Shown here: in pieces, positions 20,932 through 30,328 of the stretch
Numbering within the stretch: the first letter of the stretch is position 1
How the letters are laid out: each line of letters starts with the position of its first letter
DNA from: Fidelibacterota bacterium
GTDB taxonomy: Bacteria; Pseudomonadota; Alphaproteobacteria; Rhodospirillales; Rhodospirillaceae
Assembly: GCA_947476275.1 (NCBI GenBank)
Contig: CANJPQ010000026.1
Coordinates: forward strand, 1 to 59,211
Direction: 5' to 3'
Length of the DNA stretch: 59,211 bases
The notes under the pieces: generated by a model
Seen by the model: the letters and a program-made list of their open reading frames with translations, nothing else
The model's database searches: none
Told to the model about the DNA's origin: nothing
Made by a program: the position numbers and the translations under genes

Positions 20932-22146
20932 TTAGGCGGCGTCGAGGCCGTAGGCCGTATGCAAGGCGCGTAAGGCGAGTTCAGTATACTCTTCGGCGAT
21001 CAGGACGCTCACCTTGATCTCCGAGGTCGAAATCACCTGAATATTGATGCCCTTGTCGGCCAGCGCCTTGAACATGGTCTGCGCGACGCCGGCATGGCTG
21101 CGCATGCCCACGCCGATCACCGAAACCTTCACGACAGATTTATCGGAGCCGATGCTTTTGTATGGCACCTTGATGCTTTCTTTCACGACCTTCAGGGCCC
21201 GGTCGAGATCGGTCCGGGTGGTAGTGAAAGTGATGTCGGTCGTGCCGTCTTGGGACGTGTTCTGCACGATCATATCGACGTTGATGTTCGCTGCCGACAG
21301 GGGCCCGAACACACCCGCGGCGATCCCTGGCTGATCGCTCACGCCGATCAGGGTCACTTTGGCTTCATCGCGGCTGTAGGCGATGCCGGTCACCAATTCT
21401 TTTTCCACGATTTCGTCCTCGTCACATACCAGGGTGCCAGGGGCATCCGAAAAGCTCGACAGCACCTGCACGCGCACGCGGTGCTTCATGGCCATTTCAA
21501 CTGAACGCGTCTGCAGCACCTTCGCGCCGAGGGACGCCATCTCCAGCATTTCTTCGTAAGAGATCTTATCGACCTTGCGGGCCGATTTCACGATGCGCGG
21601 GTCGGTCGTGTAGACGCCGTCCACATCGGTATAGATATCGCAACGGTCGGCCTTGATCGCAGCCGCGACGGCAACCGCGGTCGTGTCGGAACCACCCCGG
21701 CCCAGGGTGCTGACGCGGTTATCTGGCCCGATGCCCTGGAAGCCGGCGATCACGGCGACATGGCCAGCCTTCATGGACTTGTCGATCTCGTCGCCCTTGA
21801 TGTCGACGATGCGCGCCTTGCCGTGGGCGTCGTCGCTGATGATCGGGATTTGCCAGCCCGACCAAGACCGCGCTTGGATGCCCAGTCCCTGCAATGCGAT
21901 CGCCAGAAGGCCGGAGGTGACCTGTTCACCGGTTGCCACGACTGCGTCGTATTCGCGCTGATCGTGGTCCGCCGAGAGTTCATTGCAATAGGCGACCAGC
22001 TGATTGGTCACGCCGGACATGGCGGACACCACCACGGCCACTTCATTGCCGCGGTCGATTTCCGCTTTCACACGGTTGGCGACATTCCGGATACGGGCGA
22101 TATCGCCCACCGAGGTGCCGCCGAATTTCTGAACGATCCGCGCCAT
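20932..22146 (-). CDS. lysC: Aspartate kinase
   Basis: The 404 residues start MARIVQKFGGTSVGD, the kinase signature, continue with IAGFQGI and GRGGSDTTAVAVAAAI, and end with two ACT domains (VTLIGVSDQPGIAAGVFGPL and VSVIGVGMRSHAGVAQTMFK). It makes aspartyl phosphate for Lys, Thr, Met and diaminopimelate and is normally feedback-inhibited through the ACT domains. It heads the run lysC-NMO-ptsP and is divergent from ubiG. Confidence 0.98.
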   Translation of the reverse strand: MARIVQKFGGTSVGDIARIRNVANRVKAEIDRGNEVAVVVSAMSGVTNQLVAYCNELSADHDQREYDAVVATGEQVTSGLLAIALQGLGIQARSWSGWQIPIISDDAHGKARIVDIKGDEIDKSMKAGHVAVIAGFQGIGPDNRVSTLGRGGSDTTAVAVAAAIKADRCDIYTDVDGVYTTDPRIVKSARKVDKISYEEMLEMASLGAKVLQTRSVEMAMKHRVRVQVLSSFSDAPGTLVCDEDEIVEKELVTGIAYSRDEAKVTLIGVSDQPGIAAGVFGPLSAANINVDMIVQNTSQDGTTDITFTTTRTDLDRALKVVKESIKVPYKSIGSDKSVVKVSVIGVGMRSHAGVAQTMFKALADKGINIQVISTSEIKVSVLIAEEYTELALRALHTAYGLDAA

Positions 22147-22313
22147 AGGTTTATGGTCTCGCCGGTATAGTCGAACGCTGCCTTTCGGGAGTGCCGCAAC
22201 TCCAGGGTCTCTGGGGGGTCGCGGCGGGCGTATAGATACTCAAAGGTGTTTCGGCTCACAAGCGCCCAAAAGAAGGTTTCCGGGGCTGAACTTCCAGCTT
22301 TTTCAGCCGTATA

Positions 22314-23060
22314 GTGTCGACCATGACCGTCACAGACACCGTTTCGCCCGATGAAGTCGCCAAGTTCGCCAAAATGGCGGACAGCTGGTGGGACCCTGCG
22401 GGTGCCTTCCGGCCCCTGCACAAGTTCAATCCGGAGCGGATCCGGTTCGTCCGCGACCGCCTCGCCGCCCATTTCGGCCGCGACCCGAAGGGGCCTGCGC
22501 CGTTCAGCGGGTTGCGCCTGTTGGACGTTGGCTGCGGCGGCGGGCTGATCGCCGAGCCCATGGCGCGTCTCGGTTTTGACGTCACCGGCATCGATGCGAC
22601 TCCGGAGAACATCGCCGTAGCCAAACTGCACGCGGAGCGCATGGGCCTGTCGATCCGCTACGACGTGGCCGCGCCGGAATCCATACGGGCCGCGGGGATG
22701 GAATTCGACGCCGTGCTGGGCCTGGAAGTCGTCGAGCATGTCAGCGATGTCGGCGCCTTCCTGGGCGCGGTCGGCGGGCTGGTCGCGCCGGGGGGCGCGG
22801 CGGTGGTGGCGACGCTCAATCGCACGCTGAAGGCCTTTCTCCTGGCGAAGGTCGGCGCGGAATATGTGCTGCGCTGGCTGCCCGCAGGCACCCACGACTG
22901 GCGCAAGTTCGTGCGGCCGAGCGAACTCGCCACGGGCTTGCGCCGCGGCGGCCTCGTGCTGCAGGAATTCGCCGGGATGAGCTATGACGTCACGACAGAC
23001 GGCTGGAAACTCGGCCGCGATCTCGACGTGAATTACTTGGCCTTGGCGACGAAGCCGTAA
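22314..23060 (+). CDS. ubiG: Ubiquinone biosynthesis O-methyltransferase UbiG
   Basis: The roughly 246-residue methyltransferase shows [20 protein letters not shown], the family-specific N-terminal block, and the SAM motif [16 protein letters not shown]. It carries out both O-methylations in ubiquinone synthesis. The start is either GTG 22314 or ATG 22323; the latter gives [12 protein letters not shown]. The pairing divergent to lysC is common in Alphaproteobacteria. Confidence 0.96.
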   Translation: MSTMTVTDTVSPDEVAKFAKMADSWWDPAGAFRPLHKFNPERIRFVRDRLAAHFGRDPKGPAPFSGLRLLDVGCGGGLIAEPMARLGFDVTGIDATPENIAVAKLHAERMGLSIRYDVAAPESIRAAGMEFDAVLGLEVVEHVSDVGAFLGAVGGLVAPGGAAVVATLNRTLKAFLLAKVGAEYVLRWLPAGTHDWRKFVRPSELATGLRRGGLVLQEFAGMSYDVTTDGWKLGRDLDVNYLALATKP

Positions 23061-23067
23061 ATTTTTG

Positions 23068-23115
23068 GCGCGCGATGGCCGGGAAAACCGGTAGCCACTC
23101 TTCCCTATCGCGCGC
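23068..23115. terminator. Inverted repeat between convergent ubiG and DUF1178 genes
   Basis: Nine-base arms GCGCGCGAT (23068-23076) and ATCGCGCGC (23107-23115) are perfectly complementary, with CCGG..CCGG within the loop. Position between two convergent genes suggests a bidirectional transcription stop. A TTTTT lies just outside on the left. The right arm overlaps the end of the DUF1178 gene. Confidence 0.55.
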
Positions 23116-23591
23116 TAATTCTTGCGCTTCGGCCAAGGGATCGCGGCGACCTTGATGCCCTCGTCGACGAGGGCCTTGGCCTCTTCCAGAGTCGCGTCGC
23201 CGTAGATCGGGCGATCCGGCGCGTCGCCGTAGTGGATCTTGCGGGCTTCTTCGGGAAATTCCTCGCCGACGTGATCGAAGGTTTTCTCGATCGTCGCCCG
23301 CAATTCGGTGAGAGCGGCCGCGGCCTTCTGCATCGCCGTCGCCATGTCCGCGAGCGACTGCTGGACGGGCGCACCGGCGGGAGCAGCGCCCGTGCTTGGC
23401 GCAGTCTCGGGCGTCGGTGCGGCTTCGTTCTTATTGAGGCGCGGCGCCATCGGCGCCTTACGCACGCGGGTGCTGCCGCACACCGGGCACGGCGACTGAC
23501 GCGCACGCAAAACCTTCTCAGCCGCATCGCTGTTGCGGAACCAGGATTCGAACGTGTGGTCTTCGTCGCAGATGAGGTCGTACAGGATCAT
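23115..23591 (-). CDS. DUF1178 family protein
   Basis: The 158-residue protein opens MILYDLICDEDHTFESWF and has a CPVCGS zinc-binding pair, with a conserved end (EEFPEEARKIHYGDAPDRPI, then GIKVAAIPWPKRKN). An Ala/Pro/Thr-rich linker joins the halves. Function is unknown; the zinc ribbon start resembles FmdB-type regulatory proteins. It is in the same direction as the nitrilase and glutaredoxin genes, 35 bp after the former. Confidence 0.9.
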   Translation of the reverse strand: MILYDLICDEDHTFESWFRNSDAAEKVLRARQSPCPVCGSTRVRKAPMAPRLNKNEAAPTPETAPSTGAAPAGAPVQQSLADMATAMQKAAAALTELRATIEKTFDHVGEEFPEEARKIHYGDAPDRPIYGDATLEEAKALVDEGIKVAAIPWPKRKN

Positions 23592-23626
23592 CGGACTGAG
23601 GGCTTTCCCGCAATGCGGGCGTTGAT

Positions 23627-24487
23627 CTAGACTTTTTGCATACTGCTGGCAAGATTGGGCACGAGCCGCGTGAAACCCGACTCCAATCCAATCGCAGGTA
23701 CTTTGCCGCGAGCACGGGCGACCTCCGCCGGATCGATCGCCGCTATGATAACCCCCGGCGCCGTGCCGGCGTCCGCGAGCACCTCACCCCAGGGATTGAT
23801 GATGAGCGCATGACCGAACGTCTTGCGTCCACCCGCGTGGATGCCGGTTTGCGCCGGTGCGAAAATGAAGCAGCCGTTCTCGATCGCGCGGGCGCGCAAC
23901 AACACATGCCAATGCGCTTCGCCGGTGACTTGCGTAAACGCCGACGGCACGGCGATGAAGTCAGCCCCCGCTTGCGCGAGGTTGCGGTAGAGCAGCGGGA
24001 AGCGCAGGTCGTAGCAGATCGTCAGGCCGAGCTTACCCCACGGCAGATCGACCATCGTCGCCGCACCGCCGGGATGAAACGTCGCGCTTTCGGCGTAGCG
24101 CTCGCCGTTGCCGAGATCGACATCGAACATGTGGATCTTGTCGTACTGCGCGGCGATCTTGCCCTCGGGGGACAGAACATAATTGCGGTTCGCGGCTTTG
24201 CCGTTCGGCAAGCTGACGGAAAGACTGCCCGCGTGTACCCAAACTTTCAGTTCGCGCGCGAGATCGCTGAAAGCTTTCAGAGCAGGATGTGAGTCCTCAG
24301 GCTTGGCGTTGTCGAGAATCGCCGCCTTGCCCCAGGTCATCATGGCGACGTTCTCGGGCATCAGCACGAGATCGGCGCCCCTATCGACCGCTTGCCGCGC
24401 AAGCGTGATGGCGGCGGCGATATTCGCCGCCATATCGTCCGACGCGTTGACCTGAACGCACGCCGCTGTGAAAGGGGATCCGACCAC
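23627..24487 (-). CDS. Carbon-nitrogen hydrolase (nitrilase superfamily, Nit-like)
   Basis: The 286 residues carry the Glu-Lys-Cys triad: VLMPENVAMM, YDKIHMFDVDL and LTICYDLRFPLLYRNL. Closest in pattern to Nit1/Nit2-type amidases, which hydrolyse deaminated glutathione or similar omega-amides. GTG start at 24487 overlaps the glutaredoxin stop (TAGTG). Pairing with glutaredoxin is common in Alphaproteobacteria and supports a glutathione-linked role. Confidence 0.93.
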   Translation of the reverse strand: MVGSPFTAACVQVNASDDMAANIAAAITLARQAVDRGADLVLMPENVAMMTWGKAAILDNAKPEDSHPALKAFSDLARELKVWVHAGSLSVSLPNGKAANRNYVLSPEGKIAAQYDKIHMFDVDLGNGERYAESATFHPGGAATMVDLPWGKLGLTICYDLRFPLLYRNLAQAGADFIAVPSAFTQVTGEAHWHVLLRARAIENGCFIFAPAQTGIHAGGRKTFGHALIINPWGEVLADAGTAPGVIIAAIDPAEVARARGKVPAIGLESGFTRLVPNLASSMQKV

Positions 24488-24750
24488 TAGGACGACCTGC
24501 CCAGGAGCGGGTCGAGATCGCCTGTCCGGTCGAGCGCGTAGAGATCGTCGCAGCCGCCGACATGCCTATCGTCGATGAAGATCTGCGGTACCGTGCGGCT
24601 GCCGTTGGCGCGGGCCAGCATTTCGGTGCGCTTGGCGCCGTCCATCATCACATCGATTTCTGTGAAGTCGGCGCCCTTGCGGGTCAGCAATTGTTTCGCC
24701 CTGTGGCAGTAGCCGCAGTAGGGCGAGGTATAGATTTCGATCTTTGCCAT
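24487..24750 (-). CDS. grxC: Glutaredoxin 3
   Basis: The 87-residue protein starts at ATG 24750 (MAKIEIYTSPYCGYCHRAKQ) and has the redox CGYC centre, the TVPQIF cis-Pro loop and GGCDD glutathione-binding segment. It reduces disulphides and mixed glutathione disulphides in the cytoplasm. It is overlapped by the nitrilase start. Confidence 0.97.
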   Translation of the reverse strand: MAKIEIYTSPYCGYCHRAKQLLTRKGADFTEIDVMMDGAKRTEMLARANGSRTVPQIFIDDRHVGGCDDLYALDRTGDLDPLLGRSS

Positions 24751-24869
24751 TCCCCGTCGCGCCTTGGTCGCGTCGTTGGAGTGTGATTTCGCCGGCCCCG
24801 GCTGGCAAGCAAAAGCCGCCCGTCCCGGTGCCGACCGCGTGATATATAGTGTGCGCCGATGGCAAAACC

Positions 24870-25538
24870 ATGGCGACACGGATGGCGCCCAGTACCTCAC
24901 CCGAGATCACAACCCTGATCCTTCTGACCGGCCGGGAAGAGGCTCCGCTGCTGGCGGACATCCTCCGGGTGCACAACGAAGCGATCACTTTCGTACCTGT
25001 CCACGACCGCGCGGCCGTTACATCGTCATGCCTCGCCGCTAGGCCCGGCACCCGCCTGCTCTCCGTCTGCTCCCCGGTGATCGTCCCGGCGGAGGCGCTG
25101 CACGCCCTGCCCGGCCCGGCCTACAACTTCCATCCCGGCCCGCCGACACGGCCCGGGCGCTACCCAGGCGTGTTCGCGCTCTATCATGACGATGCCCGGT
25201 TTGGGGTGACGGTGCATGAGATGGCCCCGCGGGTGGACTCCGGCGCCATCGTTGCCGTGGACTTGTTCGATGTGCCCCCCGGGTGCGACCTGCGCACTTT
25301 GGAGAACCTCACCTTCAAGCGCCTGATCGCGCTGCTGCGCACCCTCGGGCCGCACCTTGCGTGCACCGCGACGCCTCTGCCCGCAATCGACGCAGCTTGG
25401 TCGGGACGGAAAACCAAACTGGCAGAGGTGGACGTGCTCGCCCGCCTGACGCCAGACCTGTCGCCTACTGAAGTCGCGCGGCGGCGGCGCGCGCTTGGCG
25501 GACAAGTGTTTGAGACCGACGCGGGCTGGCTTTCCTAG
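24870..25538 (+). CDS. Formyltransferase-fold protein
   Basis: About 222 residues show the N-terminal formyltransferase domain: NFHPGPPTRPGRYPG has the catalytic Asn and His, and VTVHEMAPRVDSGAIV has the Asp. It is shorter than Fmt and lacks its C-terminal tRNA domain, so it is not methionyl-tRNA formyltransferase. It probably uses a 10-formyl-THF-type donor on a sugar nucleotide or small amine (inference). The start could be GTG 24849, ATG 24870 or ATG 24882. Confidence 0.75.
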   Translation: MATRMAPSTSPEITTLILLTGREEAPLLADILRVHNEAITFVPVHDRAAVTSSCLAARPGTRLLSVCSPVIVPAEALHALPGPAYNFHPGPPTRPGRYPGVFALYHDDARFGVTVHEMAPRVDSGAIVAVDLFDVPPGCDLRTLENLTFKRLIALLRTLGPHLACTATPLPAIDAAWSGRKTKLAEVDVLARLTPDLSPTEVARRRRALGGQVFETDAGWLS

Positions 25539-25545
25539 GCGCCGC

Positions 25546-26340
25546 CTAAGTTCCTGGTGACGGCACGCGGCCGAGCACCAGCACATCCACCTGCTGCGCG
25601 CCGCCCGCAAGCAACGCGCGCGTACACGCCTCGGCCGTGGCACCGCTGGTCAACACATCGTCGATGAGAAGCACGCGCTTGCCCGCGATCATCGGCCCGC
25701 GCTTCACGGCAAAGGCCCGCGCGACATTGCGGCGACGCGATTGGCGGTCCAGACGGCCTTGGCTTGGCGTGGCTTTGATGCGCACCAACGCATCGGGGGC
25801 GACCGGTTTCGCGGCGAGCTTCCCCAGGGCATTGGCCAGCAACGCCGACTGGTTATAGCTGCGCCACAGCAGCCGCCAGCGGTGCAAGGGCACGGGCACG
25901 ATGACGTCGCACGCGTCCACCAACTCCGCGCCGGCGCGCTGCATCCAGCGCGACAGATGCACCGCCGCATCGGTGCGATCACCGTGCTTCAGCTTCAGCA
26001 GAAGAGATTTGCTCGCGTCGTTGTAGACGAACACCGCCCGGGCGCGATTGTAGTCGGGACGTTCCCGCAGGCACGCGCCGCACACGGGTTCCTCCGGCAC
26101 GGCGGCTTGTAGCGAAATACAGCACACGCGGCAGAACGGTTGGGCAATGAAGGTAAAGCCGTTGAAGCATTCCGGGCACAGGGCCCCGGCCATATCGACG
26201 ATGGTGCCGCAGCTCAAGCAGCGCGGCGGAAGAACCGCATCCGCCGCCATACGGCCGACCGTTCGGACAGATGAGAGTACCGCGGCGATGCTCAAAGCCC
26301 TTCGCCCTTCCGCTTCCATCGCTGCCGCCAAAAATGCCAT
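25546..26340 (-). CDS. ComF family protein (phosphoribosyltransferase-like)
   Basis: About 264 residues from ATG 26340. Zinc-binding cysteines CLSCGTIV, CPECF, CRVCC and CGAC precede a phosphoribosyltransferase-like domain ending VLLIDDVLTSGATAEACTRA. ComF proteins take part in DNA uptake in competent species; their role elsewhere is unclear. The open frame continues upstream but would overlap the divergent methyltransferase gene, whose start lies 9 bp away. Confidence 0.9.
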   Translation of the reverse strand: MAFLAAAMEAEGRRALSIAAVLSSVRTVGRMAADAVLPPRCLSCGTIVDMAGALCPECFNGFTFIAQPFCRVCCISLQAAVPEEPVCGACLRERPDYNRARAVFVYNDASKSLLLKLKHGDRTDAAVHLSRWMQRAGAELVDACDVIVPVPLHRWRLLWRSYNQSALLANALGKLAAKPVAPDALVRIKATPSQGRLDRQSRRRNVARAFAVKRGPMIAGKRVLLIDDVLTSGATAEACTRALLAGGAQQVDVLVLGRVPSPGT

Positions 26341-26349
26341 AACCGGCGC

Positions 26350-27273
26350 ATGGCCGACAGTATGAACGTGTTCGAGAGAGCTCTGGTCCGACGCCGGCGC
26401 GACCGCGCTGCGCCTGGGTTGGCACAGGCGGACTTCCTGCTGCGCGAGGGCGCGGCGCGGCTTGGCGACCGTCTGTTCGACGTCACCCGCGATTTTCCGT
26501 TGGCGCTCGATCTCGGCTGTCATACCGGCCAACTCGGCGCGGAACTGCACGGTCATCCCAAAGTCGGCCGTCTCCTCCAGTGCGATTTTTCCGCCGGCAT
26601 GGCGCGCGAGGCCATGGCCGCTAACGCTCAGCCAACCTTCATTGCCGACGAGGAAGCTTTGCCGGTGGCGGAGGGGTCCCTCGACCTGGTGGTGAGCAAT
26701 CTATCGCTGCATTGGGTGAACGATCTGCCTGGCGCCTTCACCCAGGTCCGCCGCGCATTGAAGCCGGACGGGCTGTTCCTCTGCACCCTGTTCGGCGGCG
26801 AGACCTTGCGCGAATTGCGCATCGCCCTGATGGAGGCAGAGACCGAAGCCACCGGCGGTGTCACGCCGCGCGTCTCCCCGTTTGTCGATGTGCGCGATGC
26901 CGGCAATCTGCTCACCCGCGCGGGCTTCGCCCTGCCGGTCGCGGATGCCGACGCTGTCACGGTCACCTACGCCGACATGTTCAAGCTGATGGCCGACCTT
27001 CGCGCCATGGCGGAGACCAACACGGTGATCGAACGTTCGCGCAAACCAACACCCCGCGCGGTGTTCCTGCGTGCCGCGCAGATTTACGCTGAGCGCTTCG
27101 CTAATCCCGCGCAACGCATCACCGCGACATTCCAGTTGGTGACGCTGACAGCCTGGGCGCCCCATCAATCGCAGCAGAAGCCCCTGCGTCCCGGCAGCGC
27201 GAAGGTGAGCCTCGCCAGCGCGCTCGATGCCGAAGAAAGGCCTGCGGGCGAAACGATCCGGAAGCCGCACTGA
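26350..27273 (+). CDS. SAM-dependent methyltransferase, BioC/NDUFAF5-like
   Basis: The 307-residue protein has FPLALDLGCHTGQLGAEL (SAM motif I), VSNLSLHWVNDLPGAFTQVR and FGGETLRELRIALMEAETEA, a pattern shared with BioC and with mitochondrial NDUFAF5, which hydroxylates a complex I subunit. The N-terminal NVFERALVRRRRDRAA matches NDUFAF5-type proteins. The last base of its stop codon is the first base of the sfsA start (ATGA-type overlap). Confidence 0.85.
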   Translation: MADSMNVFERALVRRRRDRAAPGLAQADFLLREGAARLGDRLFDVTRDFPLALDLGCHTGQLGAELHGHPKVGRLLQCDFSAGMAREAMAANAQPTFIADEEALPVAEGSLDLVVSNLSLHWVNDLPGAFTQVRRALKPDGLFLCTLFGGETLRELRIALMEAETEATGGVTPRVSPFVDVRDAGNLLTRAGFALPVADADAVTVTYADMFKLMADLRAMAETNTVIERSRKPTPRAVFLRAAQIYAERFANPAQRITATFQLVTLTAWAPHQSQQKPLRPGSAKVSLASALDAEERPAGETIRKPH

Positions 27274-27983
27274 TGGAATTCCACGCGCCCCTGATCGAGG
27301 GCACGCTCGTGCGCCGCTACATGCGCTTCCTGGCCGATGTGAAACTCGCCAGCGGCGAAGTGGTGACGGCGCATTGCGCCAATCCGGGCTCGATGCTGTC
27401 TGTGCGCGAACCGGGCGCGCGGGTGTGGCTCTCGCCGGCCGCCAAGCCGGACCGCAAGCTGCGCTACACGTGGGAGATCATCGAAGTCGGCGGTGCACTC
27501 GTCGGCATCAATACAGCGCTTCCGAATTTCGTCGTCGCCGAGGGCATCCAGGCGGGCCGCGTCCCGGAGCTTGCGAACTACCCGGTCCTCAAGCGCGAGC
27601 AGAAGTACGGCAAGAACTCGCGCATCGACATTCTGCTGGAGGCGCCCGACCGGCCGCATTGCTTCGTGGAGGTCAAGAACGTGACCATGCGCCGCGCCGC
27701 GGACGGGCCTGCGGAATTCCCCGATTCGGTGACGGAACGTGGGGCTAAGCATCTGAAAGAATTGGGGGATGTGGTCCGCGCCGGGTCCCGGGCGGTGATG
27801 TTCTACCTGGTCCAGCGGGGCGATTGTGCCCGCTTCGCTATCGCGGCGGACATAGACCCGACCTATGCGCAGGGCCTAAAAACCGCGATGGCGGAAGGGG
27901 TTGAGGTGCTTTGTTACACCGCCAAGGTCGGCCCCGACGGCATTCATGTTGATGCGCCGTTGACGTTGGATTTACCGCGCTAA
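27273..27983 (+). CDS. sfsA: DNA/RNA nuclease SfsA
   Basis: The 236 residues show the SfsA family blocks LIEGTLVRRYMRFLADV, TAHCANPGSML, CFVEVKNVTM (PD-(D/E)XK-like ExK) and FPDSVTERGAKHLKEL. Originally tied to sugar fermentation regulation, the fold is nuclease-like. It overlaps the upstream methyltransferase stop and is followed 63 bp later by map, an order frequent in Alphaproteobacteria. Confidence 0.96.
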   Translation: MEFHAPLIEGTLVRRYMRFLADVKLASGEVVTAHCANPGSMLSVREPGARVWLSPAAKPDRKLRYTWEIIEVGGALVGINTALPNFVVAEGIQAGRVPELANYPVLKREQKYGKNSRIDILLEAPDRPHCFVEVKNVTMRRAADGPAEFPDSVTERGAKHLKELGDVVRAGSRAVMFYLVQRGDCARFAIAADIDPTYAQGLKTAMAEGVEVLCYTAKVGPDGIHVDAPLTLDLPR

Positions 27984-28046
27984 GGACATATATGTTGGCG
28001 GACCCAACCCTGTCCGACGTCCTTTACCTGAAAGCGTTTTGTCCCG

Positions 28047-28856
28047 ATGCGTGACGCTGCCCTGAAACGTCCCCGCGATGTGCAGATCCACGGCCCCGAA
28101 GCCTTCGCAGCGATGCGCAAGGTCGGCCGCCTGACCGCGCAGATGCTCGACGACATTACGCCCCACGTGGTTCCCGGCATTACGACCGGCGAAATCGACC
28201 AGATCATTTACGACATGCACATCGCGACCGGCTCCATCCCGGGGCCCCTGAACTATCGCGGCTATCCGAAGTCGGTCTGCACGTCGGTCAATCACATCGT
28301 CTGCCACGGCATCCCGGGCGACCGCGTGCTGAAGGACGGCGACATCATCAACATCGACGTGTCGCCGATCCTCGACGGCTGGTTCGGCGATTCCAGCCGC
28401 ACCTACTTCGTCGGCGACGTGAAGATCAAGGCCCGACGTCTTGTCGAAGTGACCTATGAAGCGCTGATGCGCGGCATCGCCGCCGTGAAGCCGGGCGCCA
28501 CGCTTGGCGACGTCGGCTATGCCATCCAGTCGTTCGCGGAAGACAACCGCTTCACCGTGGTGCGGGACTTCTGCGGCCACGGCATCGGCACGGTTTTCCA
28601 TCAGCCGCCGAACGTGATGCATTTCGGCGAGCCAGGCGAAGGCTTGATTTTGGAACAAGGCATGATCTTCACGATCGAGCCGATGATCAACGCCGGCCGT
28701 GCGGACACGAAAGTGCTGGAGGACGGCTGGACAGCCGTGACCCGCGACAAGTCGCTCTCCGCGCAGTTCGAACACACCATCGGCGTGACCAAGGACGGGG
28801 CGGAGATCTTCACCCTGTCGCCCAAGGGCTACACCTGCCCGCCCTATCCGCTGTAA
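28047..28856 (+). CDS. map: Type I methionine aminopeptidase
   Basis: The 269-residue enzyme removes N-terminal Met. The five metal ligands are visible: Asp in NIDVSPILDGWFGDSSRTY (two), His in GHGIGTVFHQPPNV, Glu in FTIEPMINAG and QFEHTIGVT. It starts just 13 bp before radC's ATG region ends (stop 28856, radC start 28870), so map and radC were one unit before the island entered. Confidence 0.98.
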   Translation: MRDAALKRPRDVQIHGPEAFAAMRKVGRLTAQMLDDITPHVVPGITTGEIDQIIYDMHIATGSIPGPLNYRGYPKSVCTSVNHIVCHGIPGDRVLKDGDIINIDVSPILDGWFGDSSRTYFVGDVKIKARRLVEVTYEALMRGIAAVKPGATLGDVGYAIQSFAEDNRFTVVRDFCGHGIGTVFHQPPNVMHFGEPGEGLILEQGMIFTIEPMINAGRADTKVLEDGWTAVTRDKSLSAQFEHTIGVTKDGAEIFTLSPKGYTCPPYPL

Positions 28857-28869
28857 GCCAGCGACGTCG

Positions 28870-29499
28870 ATGACCAGCCGGGGGGCAAAAGGTCTCGACG
28901 ATGCAAGCGGCGGGTTGTTTGCCGCCGTCGCGACTGACGAGCAATCCACGCCCACCAAAGCCGGACATCTCGGCCATCGCGCGCGCCTCCGGGAACGCTT
29001 CCACAAAGAGCCCGAAAACGTCCCGGACTACGAGTTGCTCGAAATGCTGCTGGCGATGGCGCAGCCGCGCCTCGATACCAAGCCGCTGGCGAAGGATCTA
29101 TTGAAGACCTTCAACAACAGCTTCGCCGACGTGATCTCCGCTGACGCCGCGGCCTTGCAGAAGGTCGACGGCATGGGACCTGCCGGCGTTGCAGCGCTAA
29201 AAGTGGTGCAGGAAGCCGCGTTGCGACTGTTGCGCCCGAAGATGAAGACGACCGACGCCATCTCGTCGTGGTCGGCACTGCTCGACTACCTCACCGCCAA
29301 GACAGCCTACGGCGACATTGAACAGTTCCGCGTGATCTATCTCGACCGCAAGAACAAGATCCTCGCCGACGTGGAACAGCAACGCGGCACGGTCGATCAC
29401 ACGCCGGTGTATCCGCGCGAGGTGGTGAAGCAGGCGCTCGACCTCAATGCGAGCGCATTCATCATGGTGCATGACAAGCCCTCTGTAGCGGCGGCCTGA
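28870..29499 (+). pseudogene. radC: RadC, 5' part, cut by island insertion
   Basis: The first 201 codons encode the RadC N-terminal helix-hairpin-helix domain (LQKVDGMGPAGVAALKVVQE) and the start of the JAB/MPN domain (YGDIEQFRVIYLDRKNKILA, then LDLNASAFIMVH). After the core sequence at 29462-29471 the frame runs into island DNA and ends eight residues later (DKPSVAAA). The metal-binding HNHPSGDP and following Asp are missing and lie at 53865-54031. The truncated protein therefore lacks most of its active site. The intact protein would have had 252 residues. Confidence 0.93.
29462..29471 (+). repeat. attL core
   Basis: TCATGGTGCA within radC codons for I-M-V-H. The identical sequence occurs at 53865-53874, and the reading frame of radC resumes correctly there. 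It is taken as the crossover core of site-specific integration. Confidence 0.82.
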
Positions 29500-29535
29500 T
29501 TTATCAATGACTTGAGTGGGCTAACCCCCTGCTAG

Positions 29536-29557
29536 GTGGCGGTTTTGTTGGCGGTTC
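29536..29557 (+). repeat. Left-end integrase arm-type repeats
   Basis: Two copies of a 10-bp word, GTGGCGGTTT (29536-29545) and TTGGCGGTTC (29548-29557), start 12 bp apart. The same pair in the same orientation and spacing is found inside the right end at 53707-53716 and 53719-53728. Such repeats flank the core in tyrosine-recombinase attachment sites and bind the integrase N-terminal domain. Confidence 0.65.
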
Positions 29558-29712
29558 ACTTGCAGCAACAGCGGTAAGGCTGTGTACAGGTCTGTCATGC
29601 TCGGTACCGAGTCGCCGTCTACTGGACAGCTGGCAAAGGCTTCACCCGCGCTTCGGGCGGCGATTTCCACATTGTGTAGAATGGACGTCAGCTAAAGCAC
29701 ACGGGGGTCGAG

Positions 29713-30297
29713 ATGCCGCATTTGGACGTGGAAGATGAACTGTCTTTTCTCGTCACCGCCGTCGTGGTCCTGGTGGTCGTTCTTGCCGTGTGGGCGGCGT
29801 TAGCTTCGCTTCCCGCACAATTCAGCCTTTCCCCCGAAATTATTGGCGCGGTTAAACTTGCCGTGACTGGCGGCGCTTCCTGGTTTCTCAAAATCGCCTA
29901 TGACAAATATAAGGATCGAGGAGCCGTAAAGACGGCACGTTCCCTTATCGCAGAGGAACTTAAGCACGCTTATGCGACTTGCGATGATAAGATTTCGGAC
30001 TGGAAAGCTCGACTCAGCAATGCAGACGAAGGCCCCACCGATAAGATCAGCGAAATAGTATTATATCCCAACATCAGCACTATCGCCTTTGAAGCTGTTG
30101 CCGATAAGGCCGTGAAGATGGACGCTGCGGTACGAGAGCCGGTGTTCAAAGCGTATTACGATCTAATCAGGCGACGCGATAATTCACGACGCGTAATCCG
30201 CGCCCCAACTTTCCGACAGCATGGACAGGATGCAATCGCAGAGATCGAGCGGCTCAAGGGACTGATTACAACAGCACTTGAGAAGCTAAAGGACTGA
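29713..30297 (+). CDS. Hypothetical membrane protein
   Basis: The 194-residue protein has a strong N-terminal transmembrane segment (FLVTAVVVLVVVLAVWAALA) and a possible second one around residues 43-60. A charged, helical cytoplasmic domain follows (AVKTARSLIAEELKHAYATC to ITTALEKLKD). I recognise no family. It is the first gene inside the left end of the island and stands alone. Confidence 0.65.
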   Translation: MPHLDVEDELSFLVTAVVVLVVVLAVWAALASLPAQFSLSPEIIGAVKLAVTGGASWFLKIAYDKYKDRGAVKTARSLIAEELKHAYATCDDKISDWKARLSNADEGPTDKISEIVLYPNISTIAFEAVADKAVKMDAAVREPVFKAYYDLIRRRDNSRRVIRAPTFRQHGQDAIAEIERLKGLITTALEKLKD

Positions 30298-30328
30298 CGA
30301 AGTCGGCGTTTGCCAACACTGTTGGCCT

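Noticed and set aside
24849-25538. Methionyl-tRNA formyltransferase
   Set aside because: Catalytic Asn, His and Asp are present but the protein lacks the C-terminal tRNA-binding domain and is too short.
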